A stretch of 20,099 nt of DNA from a bacterium (GTDB lineage Bacteria; Fidelibacterota; Marinisomatia; Marinisomatales; JAHJCW01), in assembly GCA_030621275.1 (NCBI GenBank), contig JAUXHY010000002.1, positions 1-20,099 on the forward strand, read 5' to 3'. Both the position numbers and the translations under genes were made by a program. Shown here piece by piece: positions 1 to 7,301 of this stretch (positions are counted from its first letter, which is position 1; the number at the start of each line of letters is the position of its first letter). The notes under the pieces were generated by a model that did no database searches, was not told the DNA's origin, and was given only the letters and a program-made list of their open reading frames with translations.

Positions 1-75
1 ACCACTTCAGGTTTTACCACTTCAGGTTTTACCACTTCAGGTTTTACCACTTCAGGTTTTACCACTTCAGGTTTT
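1..75. repeat. 15-bp tandem repeat, five copies, coding KPEVV
   Basis: Five identical copies of ACCACTTCAGGTTTT run from base 1, followed by a partial copy (ACCACTT) at 76-82. The period is a multiple of three and lies in frame inside the membrane-protein gene, so changes in copy number would lengthen or shorten the KPEVV arm without a frameshift. The array probably continues beyond the window. Confidence 0.95.
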
Positions 76-359
76 ACCACTTTTTCCTCAATTTTAAGTA
101 CATCTTTCTTTGCACCAGCTTTTAGCTTTGTAATACTTGATTTTAGTAATGTATCACCTAATCCAATTCCGACTAGGATACTAATGATAGTAAGAATAAG
201 AAGTTGAAGTTTTAAAAATTTACTCTTTGTTGACTTTTTTACTACTTCAGTTGCTGTTTCAGTTGTTACTTCAGTTGATCCTTCAGTCACTTCTTTAACT
301 ACCCTTTTAGCTACTTCCTTCGGTACGATTTTTCCAACTTTTTCCTTTTTATTTACCAT
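1..359 (-). CDS. Membrane-anchored protein with KPEVV repeats (C-terminus cut by window edge)
   Basis: The reading frame starts at ATG 359-357, preceded by an AAAGGA ribosome site about 8 bases upstream, and stays open to the window edge (119 codons seen). Residues 1-48 are Lys/Glu/Thr-rich and probably cytoplasmic. Residues about 51-68 (LQLLILTIISILVGIGLG) form one hydrophobic membrane segment. A charged stretch follows, then at least five copies of the pentapeptide KPEVV. The order is like a TonB-type or spanin-type anchor with an extended Pro-rich arm, but no family is recognised. It lies directly downstream of the portal gene on the same strand and may be co-transcribed from its late promoter. 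In T4 the small prohead proteins gp67/gp68 follow gp20, but neither has this architecture. The frame is certain; the function is not known. Confidence 0.7.
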   Translation of the reverse strand, partial: MVNKKEKVGKIVPKEVAKRVVKEVTEGSTEVTTETATEVVKKSTKSKFLKLQLLILTIISILVGIGLGDTLLKSSITKLKAGAKKDVLKIEEKVVKPEVVKPEVVKPEVVKPEVVKPEV

Positions 360-445
360 TTTATGGTCCTTTTTTAGTTTTTAGGATGTTTAAACTTAAA
401 AAAATACAACGCCAACATCTTAAAACGTCATATATAAAAATTTAT

Positions 446-2140
446 TTAGAATTCATCATCGCCAGCAGTATCCTCAGATGGGGTACCATGATCTTCAATA
501 TTAGATATTTTACGTTCAATATATGCTTGACGTAAAGCTTCCTTTTCTAAGTACTCAGCATTTTCTTTAATATCTTTTCCTGACCAATTTAAATATTTCA
601 TTGCAGCTAAGTCTTTACTAAATGACTCATTATCAGCAACTGTATTATAATTTTCAATTTTAATATTTAATAATTTTTGCTGTGCATATATATCAAAGGT
701 CATTGGTGGTACAAATTTTATATTAAATGTACGTTTATTTAAGTTAAATTTCTTCCATATACCTTTTAATTTAAGATGTACAATAAATGCTGATTCTAAA
801 CCTTTTGAATATTGTTGCTGAATTCTCATAACAAATTTACTGAATTTATAATCTTCTCTTGATATCGAATCACTATTCTCAACTGTAGATGTTGGTTCTT
901 CGTAGGATGCCCATGGTGCTTTTAATGAACGATATAATTTCTTTTGAAAATATATTAAATCTTCTATTTCTCCTAAACTTGAGCCACCACCAATAGTTTC
1001 TATTGTTGTACCTTCAGATCCATCAGGTTTAGCAAACCAAAAATTCTCTTGCATTTGATGAGGATCGTAATCTTGTGTTACACCACCAGATTGCGGGTCA
1101 TATACTTTTTTAGTTTGAAAACGGCGCATAGCTTTATTTAAAATAGTATTAGCTTTTGGACCTCTAGCTTTTCCTGTTGATACGTTAAATAATAATCTTT
1201 CTGGTGCTCGAACTAAACGATAAATTATAATTGAATCTTCAATTAATTGTAATTGTCTATACGTTTTACGTGATGATTCAAGTATAGGATAAATAATACT
1301 TTTATCACTATTATATTCTCCACTATTAACCAATGTGATTTGATTAATACTTAATGGAATAGCGTTACATGTATTATTTTGTTGATATTTATGACTAACT
1401 TTATTGTTGTTATACATTCCAACATTATGCCATCCACTTTTATTAAGACCTCGTTGACTATTATTATTTATCGTTGATTGAACATCAACTCCACCTTCAG
1501 CTGCTTCCTCATCTAATAATAATCTAGCATTTAATACAATTCCAAAAATCTCATGTTTAAGATCTACCATATATTCAAAACATTCAGGTAATATTCTATG
1601 AACATTTATTATTCCCAATTCTTCGCTATTTTTTTCATTAATAATATTTTCCCAAACAACTTCTCCATCTCTAATCAAATCTCGAAAATGTAACCAACCG
1701 TCATTTTCAATATTAAATAATGAAATAAAATACTCAAATTCTTTCATAACTTCATCTTTTCTATCACTATTTAATGTAACACCTTTAGAAAATAATAAAT
1801 TAATAATGTTACCATTATCATCATAATTAATACATTCATCACATATTTCACCTACTATATCAGAAACTTCTGGATAGTTTGCCATTTGTCTAAAGAAATT
1901 TAGTCTAACAATTTTTTGATTTGAAATATCACCATATATGTAACTCTTGTAAGCATTAACTGATTGAAACGTTATCTCTGTTGCATCATTACCAGAATCA
2001 TTTATAATCTTATTAATAATTCCATGTTCATTTTCATCAGTTAATTCTTCAAATTTATTATACTCTTTATTTACACTGTCAAGTTCTTGCTTACTGAATA
2101 AGTTTTTAATAAAATTTCCAGTATTTTGTATTATTCCCAT
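446..2140 (-). CDS. 20: Portal vertex protein (T4 gp20-like)
   Basis: This 564-residue protein would form the dodecameric portal through which the terminase packs DNA and to which the neck attaches. The length is close to T4 gp20. The best match is the central-to-C-terminal stretch: RAPERLLFNVSTGKARGPKA (about residues 308-327), a QNFWFAKPDG-like segment containing ENFWFA, then an ETIGGGSSLGEIEDLIYFQKKLY-type segment, KAPWASYEEP and SREDYKFSKF. These follow the T4 gp20 order (RAPER, YW, GNMEDIRWF, VPLSR, TRDELTFAKF). A ribosome site AAGGAA lies about 9 bases before the ATG. A minus-strand late promoter sits at 2255-2262, about 115 bases upstream. The C-terminus is acidic (EDTAGDDEF). In this genome the gene points away from the gp15-like gene. 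Confidence 0.9.
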   Translation of the reverse strand: MGIIQNTGNFIKNLFSKQELDSVNKEYNKFEELTDENEHGIINKIINDSGNDATEITFQSVNAYKSYIYGDISNQKIVRLNFFRQMANYPEVSDIVGEICDECINYDDNGNIINLLFSKGVTLNSDRKDEVMKEFEYFISLFNIENDGWLHFRDLIRDGEVVWENIINEKNSEELGIINVHRILPECFEYMVDLKHEIFGIVLNARLLLDEEAAEGGVDVQSTINNNSQRGLNKSGWHNVGMYNNNKVSHKYQQNNTCNAIPLSINQITLVNSGEYNSDKSIIYPILESSRKTYRQLQLIEDSIIIYRLVRAPERLLFNVSTGKARGPKANTILNKAMRRFQTKKVYDPQSGGVTQDYDPHQMQENFWFAKPDGSEGTTIETIGGGSSLGEIEDLIYFQKKLYRSLKAPWASYEEPTSTVENSDSISREDYKFSKFVMRIQQQYSKGLESAFIVHLKLKGIWKKFNLNKRTFNIKFVPPMTFDIYAQQKLLNIKIENYNTVADNESFSKDLAAMKYLNWSGKDIKENAEYLEKEALRQAYIERKISNIEDHGTPSEDTAGDDEF

Positions 2141-2254
2141 ATAATCATTCCTTGTTTATATTTTAAACATTAAAGTCCCCAAAAAATTTACTCTATTTAA
2201 AAATAAGTTTTTTTAAATAAATGTAAACATTTTTATACTTAACACTTACTAGTT

Positions 2255-2262
2255 TATTTATA
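2255..2262 (-). promoter_or_regulatory. T4-type late promoter for the portal gene
   Basis: The minus strand reads TATAAATA, identical to the T4 late -10 consensus recognised by gp55. It is intergenic, about 115 bases before the portal ATG and oriented towards it. Confidence 0.7.
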
Positions 2263-2320
2263 AAAGTTTAATTAAAAACGAATGCAAAATATAATTAATG
2301 ATCATTATATTGGTAATTAA

Positions 2321-2360
2321 TAATGGTTGTTTTTTATAAATAATGGTTGTTTTTTATAAA
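2321..2360 (+). repeat. Perfect tandem duplication of a 20-bp late promoter unit
   Basis: TAATGGTTGTTTTTTATAAA occurs twice head to tail (2321-2340 and 2341-2360) with no mismatch. Each unit plus the following TA contains a complete TATAAATA, so the duplication doubles the late promoter ahead of the gp15-like/fibre gene cluster. Confidence 0.9.
2335..2342 (+). promoter_or_regulatory. T4-type late promoter, copy 1, for the gp15/fibre cluster
   Basis: TATAAATA on the plus strand, 53 bases before the ATG at 2396, inside the first 20-bp repeat unit. Confidence 0.7.
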
Positions 2361-2362
2361 TA
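2355..2362 (+). promoter_or_regulatory. T4-type late promoter, copy 2, for the gp15/fibre cluster
   Basis: TATAAATA on the plus strand, 33 bases before the ATG at 2396, formed at the end of the second 20-bp repeat unit. An AAAGGAGA ribosome site follows at about 2376-2383, about 12 bases before the ATG. Confidence 0.75.
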
Positions 2363-2395
2363 AATAAAATAATAGAAAGGAGAATTTTTTTAAAA

Positions 2396-3544
2396 ATGAA
2401 GTTTTATAGTCATAATTACGAATTTAGAAATACGACAGCACAAGTTATGGACGTATTTAATAATATGATAATTAAGCGGAGACGTGCAAGTGGGGATGGT
2501 ACTATTAATAATAAAAATATTCCAGTACCATGTGTATACGGTCCACGTTCAAGAATATATAAATCATTAGAAAATAAAGATGGTGTAGCTGTCTTACCAA
2601 TGACTTCAATTTCATTTTCTGGAATTAATCGTGATAATGCTAGAGCACATTCTGTAAATTCATCAGTTGAATTTCAGACCGGTTCTTTTAATTTATTACA
2701 TAATGTTGCAGTTCCAGTTAATATAACTTATGAGCTATCAATTGTTACTACAAATATGAATGATTTTAATCAAATTATAACAAATTTTGTAGCTTTAATG
2801 AATCCTGACATTTATATAACGTGGCCTAATCCAAAGGGTCAAGGAAATATAAAAACACAATTAATATGGGATGGAAGTATATCTGTTGAACACAATGAAG
2901 AAATTGGAGAAGAAGAACCATGGAAAATTTTTGGGAGTACAACGTTTGACGTTAAGACATGGATCTTTCCTGGAGAATCATTGTATGACGATACGATTGA
3001 ACCAAGCATATTATCTATTAATTTTGATGGTGGAAGTATTCCTGGTATTGCAGGTGTAATTAATTGTAATGGATGGGAACCTGGAGATCTTTCTGGAAGT
3101 CTTTCAGGAGATCTTTCTGGAAGTGTTTCTGGATGTGTTTCTGGAGATTTTCCAGAAATTAGTCAACCAGTTGTATTTTCTAGATGGTATGATAATAATA
3201 AATATACGTTACCTATGGATGATTTTATGGATGCAATTGCAGATGGAAACGTATTAGATCCAAATTATGACGTGGGGTTAGGTAGTGACGTATCAGAATT
3301 ACCCATATTCTATCTTAAAAATATACATGCAATATTAAGTGGTGAAATTTATAATTTTAACAATTCTAGTGATTTAACTACATTAATTGAAAATTATGAT
3401 AGTGAAGATTTAAATATTATATATATTAAAGAAGATGGGGATTATTTGACACCCGAATCGTTAAATTATGATACAATTGATTGGCTTTGTATTTGGAATA
3501 GAATGCTAAGTGGGGACTTACAATCAATTTGTCAAATAAATTAA
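2396..3544 (+). CDS. 15: Proximal tail sheath stabiliser (T4 gp15-like) with repeat-bearing C-terminal extension
   Basis: Residues 1-195 follow T4 gp15, which caps the tail and joins it to the neck. Markers are the N-terminal KFYSHNYEFRN (T4 FGYFYNSSFRR), IIKRRRASGD, IPVPCVYGPRSR, VNITYELSIVTTNMNDFNQI (T4 IYELSIFTRYEDDMFQI) and STTFDVKTWIFP (T4 LTFEVNGWMYP). T4 gp15 is about 272 residues; this protein is 382. Residues 230-253 are six tetrapeptides of the type G-x-L/V-S, and the rest of the extension (254-382) is acidic and unrecognised. It heads a plus-strand cluster behind two late promoters and is followed 24 bases later by a virion-like gene. The gp15 assignment rests on the N-terminal half. 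The extension may be an added decoration or adaptor domain. Confidence 0.8.
   Translation: MKFYSHNYEFRNTTAQVMDVFNNMIIKRRRASGDGTINNKNIPVPCVYGPRSRIYKSLENKDGVAVLPMTSISFSGINRDNARAHSVNSSVEFQTGSFNLLHNVAVPVNITYELSIVTTNMNDFNQIITNFVALMNPDIYITWPNPKGQGNIKTQLIWDGSISVEHNEEIGEEEPWKIFGSTTFDVKTWIFPGESLYDDTIEPSILSINFDGGSIPGIAGVINCNGWEPGDLSGSLSGDLSGSVSGCVSGDFPEISQPVVFSRWYDNNKYTLPMDDFMDAIADGNVLDPNYDVGLGSDVSELPIFYLKNIHAILSGEIYNFNNSSDLTTLIENYDSEDLNIIYIKEDGDYLTPESLNYDTIDWLCIWNRMLSGDLQSICQIN
3083..3154 (+). repeat. 12-bp tandem repeat coding GDLS/GSLS tetrapeptides
   Basis: Six successive 12-base units begin with GGA (GGAGATCTTTCT, GGAAGTCTTTCA, GGAGATCTTTCT, GGAAGTGTTTCT, GGATGTGTTTCT, GGAGATTTTCCA). They encode GDLS, GSLS, GDLS, GSVS, GCVS, GDFP at residues 230-253 of the gp15-like protein, at the start of its C-terminal extension. 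Confidence 0.9.
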
Positions 3545-3568
3545 ACAATTAAAATAAGGAAATAAATT

Positions 3569-4045
3569 ATGTCATATAACTCTAATAGTGATTCGGGAAT
3601 GGCCGAAACAAAAAGTTGGGTACAAGTGCCTTGTAGTGTATTCGATGATATAGATCAAGGTATTGAATTAGAAGATAAAAATTATGCGATGATGGTTCAT
3701 CAAATAAATTCAACCCCATTAACAGTTGAAGGAGATTTAACCGTAGCTGTTGATACTGTAGGTATTGATGATAGTGGAGATGTCGGTATTACTAATGGTA
3801 AACTTAACGTTATTGATGATATAAATTACTCAACCCGTATTGAAGTTGAAACGAATGAAACGCAAATTATTACTTATGTTATGTCAGCAAAGTTTGAAAC
3901 AACTAATTTATTGTCTGAAGCAGTATGGAGAATATCAAGAACTATTGAGGATGATACTGGATTAGAAACAGCCTGGGCCGATGGCAATGATCTTTTTGAT
4001 AATATCGCTGAAAATTATAATACAACAGTAGTCTATTCACTATAA
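3569..4045 (+). CDS. Hypothetical virion-associated protein
   Basis: A 158-residue acidic protein with no signal peptide or membrane segment and a beta-rich look (alternating hydrophobics, many Asp/Gly turns, e.g. VEGDLTVAVDTVGIDDSGD). I do not recognise the family. A ribosome site (AAGGAAA) lies about 8 bases before the ATG. The gene lies between the gp15-like gene and the fibre-like genes on the same strand, 24 and 15 bases from its neighbours, so it is probably a late structural or appendage component. Function is inferred from context only. Confidence 0.6.
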   Translation: MSYNSNSDSGMAETKSWVQVPCSVFDDIDQGIELEDKNYAMMVHQINSTPLTVEGDLTVAVDTVGIDDSGDVGITNGKLNVIDDINYSTRIEVETNETQIITYVMSAKFETTNLLSEAVWRISRTIEDDTGLETAWADGNDLFDNIAENYNTTVVYSL

Positions 4046-4060
4046 GGAGTTTTCTATATT

Positions 4061-4573
4061 ATGAATAAATTAAGAATAGTTAGAAGTATTAAATTAGGCA
4101 ATGGCTATGAAATTCATAGTCATAAAGAAGTTGTTGATAATAATAATGATATAATAGCATTAAGTGGTCATTTAGAAATTATAGATACTGATTTGGATTC
4201 AGCCGAGAGTAATATAATAGCATTAAGTGGTGTTGTTGATGCAAATAAATCTTGGGATAGAAATGGAACTATCCTAACCCCACGAAATATAGATGATAGT
4301 GTTGAAGTTAAGGAAATGACAATAGGTGACTTATCTGGCGCGGTAAATACTGTCCCAGTAACTGACGCTAACGGAACCTTAGTTGACACAGGTGTCACAA
4401 TTACAGATGCACCCCTTAATGGTTCAATGATAAGCATACAACCATATCCAAGTGACCCAGTCTTAAAAATTACTCACGACGTATTTCTTGAAGATGTTGA
4501 TGCTATAACAAAACGTTTAGTATATTTTGATGGGTTTGATAGATATTCGGTCACTTTAGATAAGGAAGTATAG
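4061..4573 (+). CDS. Putative short tail-fibre or collar protein with 21-residue repeat
   Basis: A 170-residue protein. Residues about 28-70 contain two copies of an IIALSG-x-x-x motif spaced 21 residues apart (three heptads), matching a 20-base exact DNA repeat. This pattern is usual in coiled-coil shafts of trimeric phage fibres. The C-terminal part (from about residue 90) is beta-like with a VNTVPVTDANGTLVDTGVTI stretch that recalls fibre shaft modules. A strong ribosome site (AAGGAG, 4045-4050) starts right at the upstream stop codon. No catalytic motif is seen. The role as a fibre or whisker component is inferred from repeats and neighbours. Confidence 0.6.
   Translation: MNKLRIVRSIKLGNGYEIHSHKEVVDNNNDIIALSGHLEIIDTDLDSAESNIIALSGVVDANKSWDRNGTILTPRNIDDSVEVKEMTIGDLSGAVNTVPVTDANGTLVDTGVTITDAPLNGSMISIQPYPSDPVLKITHDVFLEDVDAITKRLVYFDGFDRYSVTLDKEV
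4149..4231 (+). repeat. 20-bp exact repeat spaced 63 bp (21-residue coiled-coil unit)
   Basis: ATATAATAGCATTAAGTGGT occurs at 4149-4168 and again at 4212-4231. The 63-base period equals 21 codons and encodes the repeated IIALSG segment of the fibre-like protein. Confidence 0.85.
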
Positions 4574-4576
4574 TCA

Positions 4577-5314
4577 ATGGATCGAATTAGCATAAAAAAT
4601 AATAGAATTACAATTCCTAGCGATAATAGACTGAAGAGTTGTACGATGGCCGACATACAGTCCGAGATAAGCATGTGGATAGACTTCTCTGACGAGGAGT
4701 ATATCGTGCTAAACGGAAATAATATATCTTCTATCATTGACAAAAGCGGTGGTAACATAGATTTCTTTAAGCAGGCAACGGCAACGTATCAACCTTCATA
4801 TGTCAATACAATTAATGGACTTAAAGTTGGAACGTTTAATGTTGATGGATCTCTAGGGCAGTTTCTTAAATGGAAAGGTGATTTCGATTTAAACGACAAT
4901 ACATTACTATTGATATTCAAACCTACAAATGTTACCCATGATAAAGAATCAGTCTTTAGTTGCGATGGGGGCGGTAACGACTTCCAAATACAATCAGATG
5001 ATTATGATGAATGGGAAGGTGATATTCATGGTGATAAGATTAGCGAAGATGATTGGATAGACCACCTGCTAATGTACAGTATTGATATGGATAGTGTAGA
5101 CTTGCAAGGGTTTAGGGTCTATCAAAACAGAGAGTTAATGGTAACAGCAACAGAAGACAGGTTGGGTACTACATCATTAGAGTTAATGATAGGCATTAAT
5201 CGTGCCGAAGTAAGAGGATTTATAGGACATATCTGTGAAATTATATGTGTATCAAGACAGTACAGAACCTTTGTAGAACACTACTTAGCAAACAAATGGG
5301 GAGTTTTAGTATGA
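4577..5314 (+). CDS. LamG/concanavalin A-like jelly-roll protein (tail adhesin)
   Basis: A 245-residue protein with the layout of LamG-like jelly-roll domains seen on phage tips. There is an early aromatic/acidic start (residues about 33-39, MWIDFSD), a SSIIDKSGGNIDFFKQ segment (the usual DKSGN turn), FKPTN, and a typical end GHICEIICVSRQYR...HYLANKWGV (about 217-243), matching the E-I-I-x-x-R-x...YLxxKWG ending of this fold. Such domains often bind surface polysaccharide. The gene starts 3 bases after the previous stop and its own TGA overlaps the next ATG (ATGA at 5311-5314), indicating translational coupling. The first 200 bases have more GC and different codons than the neighbours, suggesting a swapped-in module. 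Carbohydrate binding is inferred. Confidence 0.7.
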   Translation: MDRISIKNNRITIPSDNRLKSCTMADIQSEISMWIDFSDEEYIVLNGNNISSIIDKSGGNIDFFKQATATYQPSYVNTINGLKVGTFNVDGSLGQFLKWKGDFDLNDNTLLLIFKPTNVTHDKESVFSCDGGGNDFQIQSDDYDEWEGDIHGDKISEDDWIDHLLMYSIDMDSVDLQGFRVYQNRELMVTATEDRLGTTSLELMIGINRAEVRGFIGHICEIICVSRQYRTFVEHYLANKWGVLV

Positions 5315-5613
5315 CACTATATTATGTATTTAGCACAGAAGAATTAGCTATCCAAGCCGAAGCACAAATATCAATTTTAGGGAACGCACCAATTAAGGGA
5401 CGTAATGCTAAAACTGGTGAATTAGTAGACATTGGTGAAACTACTAGGTGGGCAATACCAGAGCAACGATTAGATGGAAAATGGGTATTTCCTAAAGTTA
5501 ATGATGAATTACTAGCTCAATATAGCTCTGATATAATAAATGAATTTAATAATGCTTTTCCAAACACCTTGGAAGAATATAACAAAACTTGGTTCCCAAG
5601 TGAGGATGAATAA
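5311..5613 (+). CDS. Small fibre-associated protein
   Basis: The start used here is ATG 5311, overlapping the upstream TGA (ATGA) and preceded by GGGGAG at 5297-5302, giving 100 residues starting MTLYYVFSTEELA. An ATG at 5245 is in frame but lies inside the jelly-roll gene and has no ribosome site. The protein has an N-terminal YYVFSTEELAIQAEAQI segment and a RWAIPEQRLDGKWVFPK motif. Small proteins of this type (YxF...EE...A..., then W.IP...DG.WV.P) are common beside phage fibre genes, but their function is not known to me. A chaperone or capping role is possible. Confidence 0.65.
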   Translation: MTLYYVFSTEELAIQAEAQISILGNAPIKGRNAKTGELVDIGETTRWAIPEQRLDGKWVFPKVNDELLAQYSSDIINEFNNAFPNTLEEYNKTWFPSEDE

Positions 5614-5615
5614 AT

Positions 5616-7289
5616 ATGAGTAATGGACATACAAAAAAACATGGATTAGGTGAAGTAGATAATCATTTAGCTTCTACAATAGAAGAATTAAATGGGTTAG
5701 TTAGTGACGGGGTTTTAGTTTCAACCCCCGATGGTGGTGCAACCGTTGATAATAATATTATACCAATTGATAAAAATACTGTACCATTAATAGTAATAAT
5801 TGGTCAATCTAATGCTGATGGTAGAGGTGGGTTAACTAATCTATCTGAAACATTGGTTGATTTTTATTCAGAAGATCATCCTCACTTAAAAATATATTAC
5901 AAGCCAGCAGTTAAAACTGGTGGAACAGTAACGTCAGGAACAAAGATTGATGATGGTGAATGGTATACCTTAAAAAATGATCATTCTGATATAGACAAAT
6001 ACACAAGTATGAATATTGGTAATGTTGATAGTACAGTTGCTATTCAGTCAGCCTCACAACATGGACCAGAATTACAGTTAGGATATGATTATTTTCAAGA
6101 ATTTGGTCATAACGAACTCCGTATAATTAAATTTGCTGTAGGCAGTTCATCACTCAAAGATCATTGGCTTCCTACTGATGGATTGTATGATACTTTTATG
6201 AGATACGTTTATCAACCTGCTATTCGTGCAATCTTACGAGAAGGTAAAAAACCAACTTTACTTGGAGTTCTATTTAATCAAGGTGAAGGTGATGCTAATA
6301 GTACAAATTCTCCACTATATCAAGCTAATTTAGAAACATTAATTAGTCAATTCAGGGCTGACTCAGGGTTTGAAAATGCAACATTCAACATTGTACAACT
6401 AAGTGATTTTAAGTCGGACTCTGACTGGTTGAATGTAAAAGCGGTACAAGCAACAATCTCAAGTTCAGACATATATACTAATTTAATAGTCACTGATGGT
6501 AGTGATGATTTACCGTCATTCTTTAGACGAGACGGTGATGAAATTCATTTTTCTACTCAAGGTCAAAGCCAAATAGTTGAACAAGTGTGGCCTCTATTAA
6601 ATTATACATCAAATTCTGATTATACCAAGTGTCATGCAGTTGAAACGTTTGCGGCATATACTGGAACGCCTGGAACTTTCTTGGATTGGAATTGTGCCAC
6701 AGAGAATGGTAAGTGGGGGTCGCTAGTCATCGACACACTTGACGGCGAGAAATGCTGTTCGTGGCAAATAGATAATAGAGGTGCAAGACCTCTACAAAAT
6801 AGTCATACTGTTCGCTCCGAGTTGTTGAACGTAACTGATGATTTTGAGATGGTAATGACTTCAAACGGATATACGGACAGTTTTACCAAGCCATCGATTC
6901 TTTTTAGAGGGGTATGGGCGGCCAACAATGATAACCCTACTGCTGGATATTTATTCCAGATAAAAGCGGGGGACCGAACAATTAAAATCTTCAAAAGAGA
7001 AGGTGGTACTTGGAATGGGTTTCCAGATATTTCGGATTATTATTATACGTTCGAAGAAACAGACTGGGATGCTTTAGGTGATGTAAAATATTTCAAGGCA
7101 CGTCTCAGCGGTAGTACATTAGAGTTCTATTCAAGCGTAGATCAAGGCAAGACGTGGACAAATAGAGTAACTACAGTAGATACCACATACACTACAGGGG
7201 ATGCATTCATAACACTATTCAACGGGTTGATATTAGCAGGTGATGCACACTATTGGTTCAAAGAAATTTACGGCGACACAAAACTTTAA
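5616..7289 (+). CDS. Tail fibre/spike with SGNH (sialate O-acetylesterase-like) domain and C-terminal jelly-roll
   Basis: A 557-residue protein in three parts. Residues 7-30 hold a LG-x-x-D-x-HLAST-x-EEL motif shared with the next gene, probably the virion anchor. Residues about 56-330 form an SGNH hydrolase of the carbohydrate acetylesterase (SASA) type: block I IIGQSNADGRG with Ser65, Gly176 in FAVGSSS, block III FNQGEGDAN with Asn221 and Glu224, and block V DEIHFSTQGQ with Asp308 and His311. All catalytic positions are present. Residues about 335-557 look like a jelly-roll/concanavalin A-like domain, rich in Trp and Tyr, ending HYWFKEIYGD. The expected reaction is removal of O-acetyl groups from host surface glycan during adsorption. 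The ATG follows the previous stop by two bases. The C-terminal third is richer in GC than the esterase part, suggesting module exchange near 6690. Confidence 0.8.
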   Translation: MSNGHTKKHGLGEVDNHLASTIEELNGLVSDGVLVSTPDGGATVDNNIIPIDKNTVPLIVIIGQSNADGRGGLTNLSETLVDFYSEDHPHLKIYYKPAVKTGGTVTSGTKIDDGEWYTLKNDHSDIDKYTSMNIGNVDSTVAIQSASQHGPELQLGYDYFQEFGHNELRIIKFAVGSSSLKDHWLPTDGLYDTFMRYVYQPAIRAILREGKKPTLLGVLFNQGEGDANSTNSPLYQANLETLISQFRADSGFENATFNIVQLSDFKSDSDWLNVKAVQATISSSDIYTNLIVTDGSDDLPSFFRRDGDEIHFSTQGQSQIVEQVWPLLNYTSNSDYTKCHAVETFAAYTGTPGTFLDWNCATENGKWGSLVIDTLDGEKCCSWQIDNRGARPLQNSHTVRSELLNVTDDFEMVMTSNGYTDSFTKPSILFRGVWAANNDNPTAGYLFQIKAGDRTIKIFKREGGTWNGFPDISDYYYTFEETDWDALGDVKYFKARLSGSTLEFYSSVDQGKTWTNRVTTVDTTYTTGDAFITLFNGLILAGDAHYWFKEIYGDTKL

Positions 7290-7301
7290 GGAGATTTTAT
7301 A

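Larger units (their letters stand above)
2141..2395. other. Divergent intergenic region
   Basis: This 255-base, very AT-rich gap separates the portal and gp15-like genes. It holds one minus-strand and two plus-strand late promoters and the ribosome sites; no small gene or hairpin terminator is visible. Confidence 0.7.

Noticed and set aside
1..82. Array of short direct repeats resembling a CRISPR or iteron array
   Set aside because: There are no spacers; the units are contiguous, 15 bases long and in frame as KPEVV codons of a coding sequence.
2871..3257. Two 62-codon plus-strand frames inside the gp15-like gene
   Set aside because: They are out-of-frame shadows; the second is produced by the 12-base repeat read in another frame and has no ribosome site.
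5245..5310. Upstream ATG for the small fibre-associated protein
   Set aside because: It lies inside the jelly-roll gene without a ribosome site; ATG 5311 has GGGGAG and the ATGA stop/start overlap.
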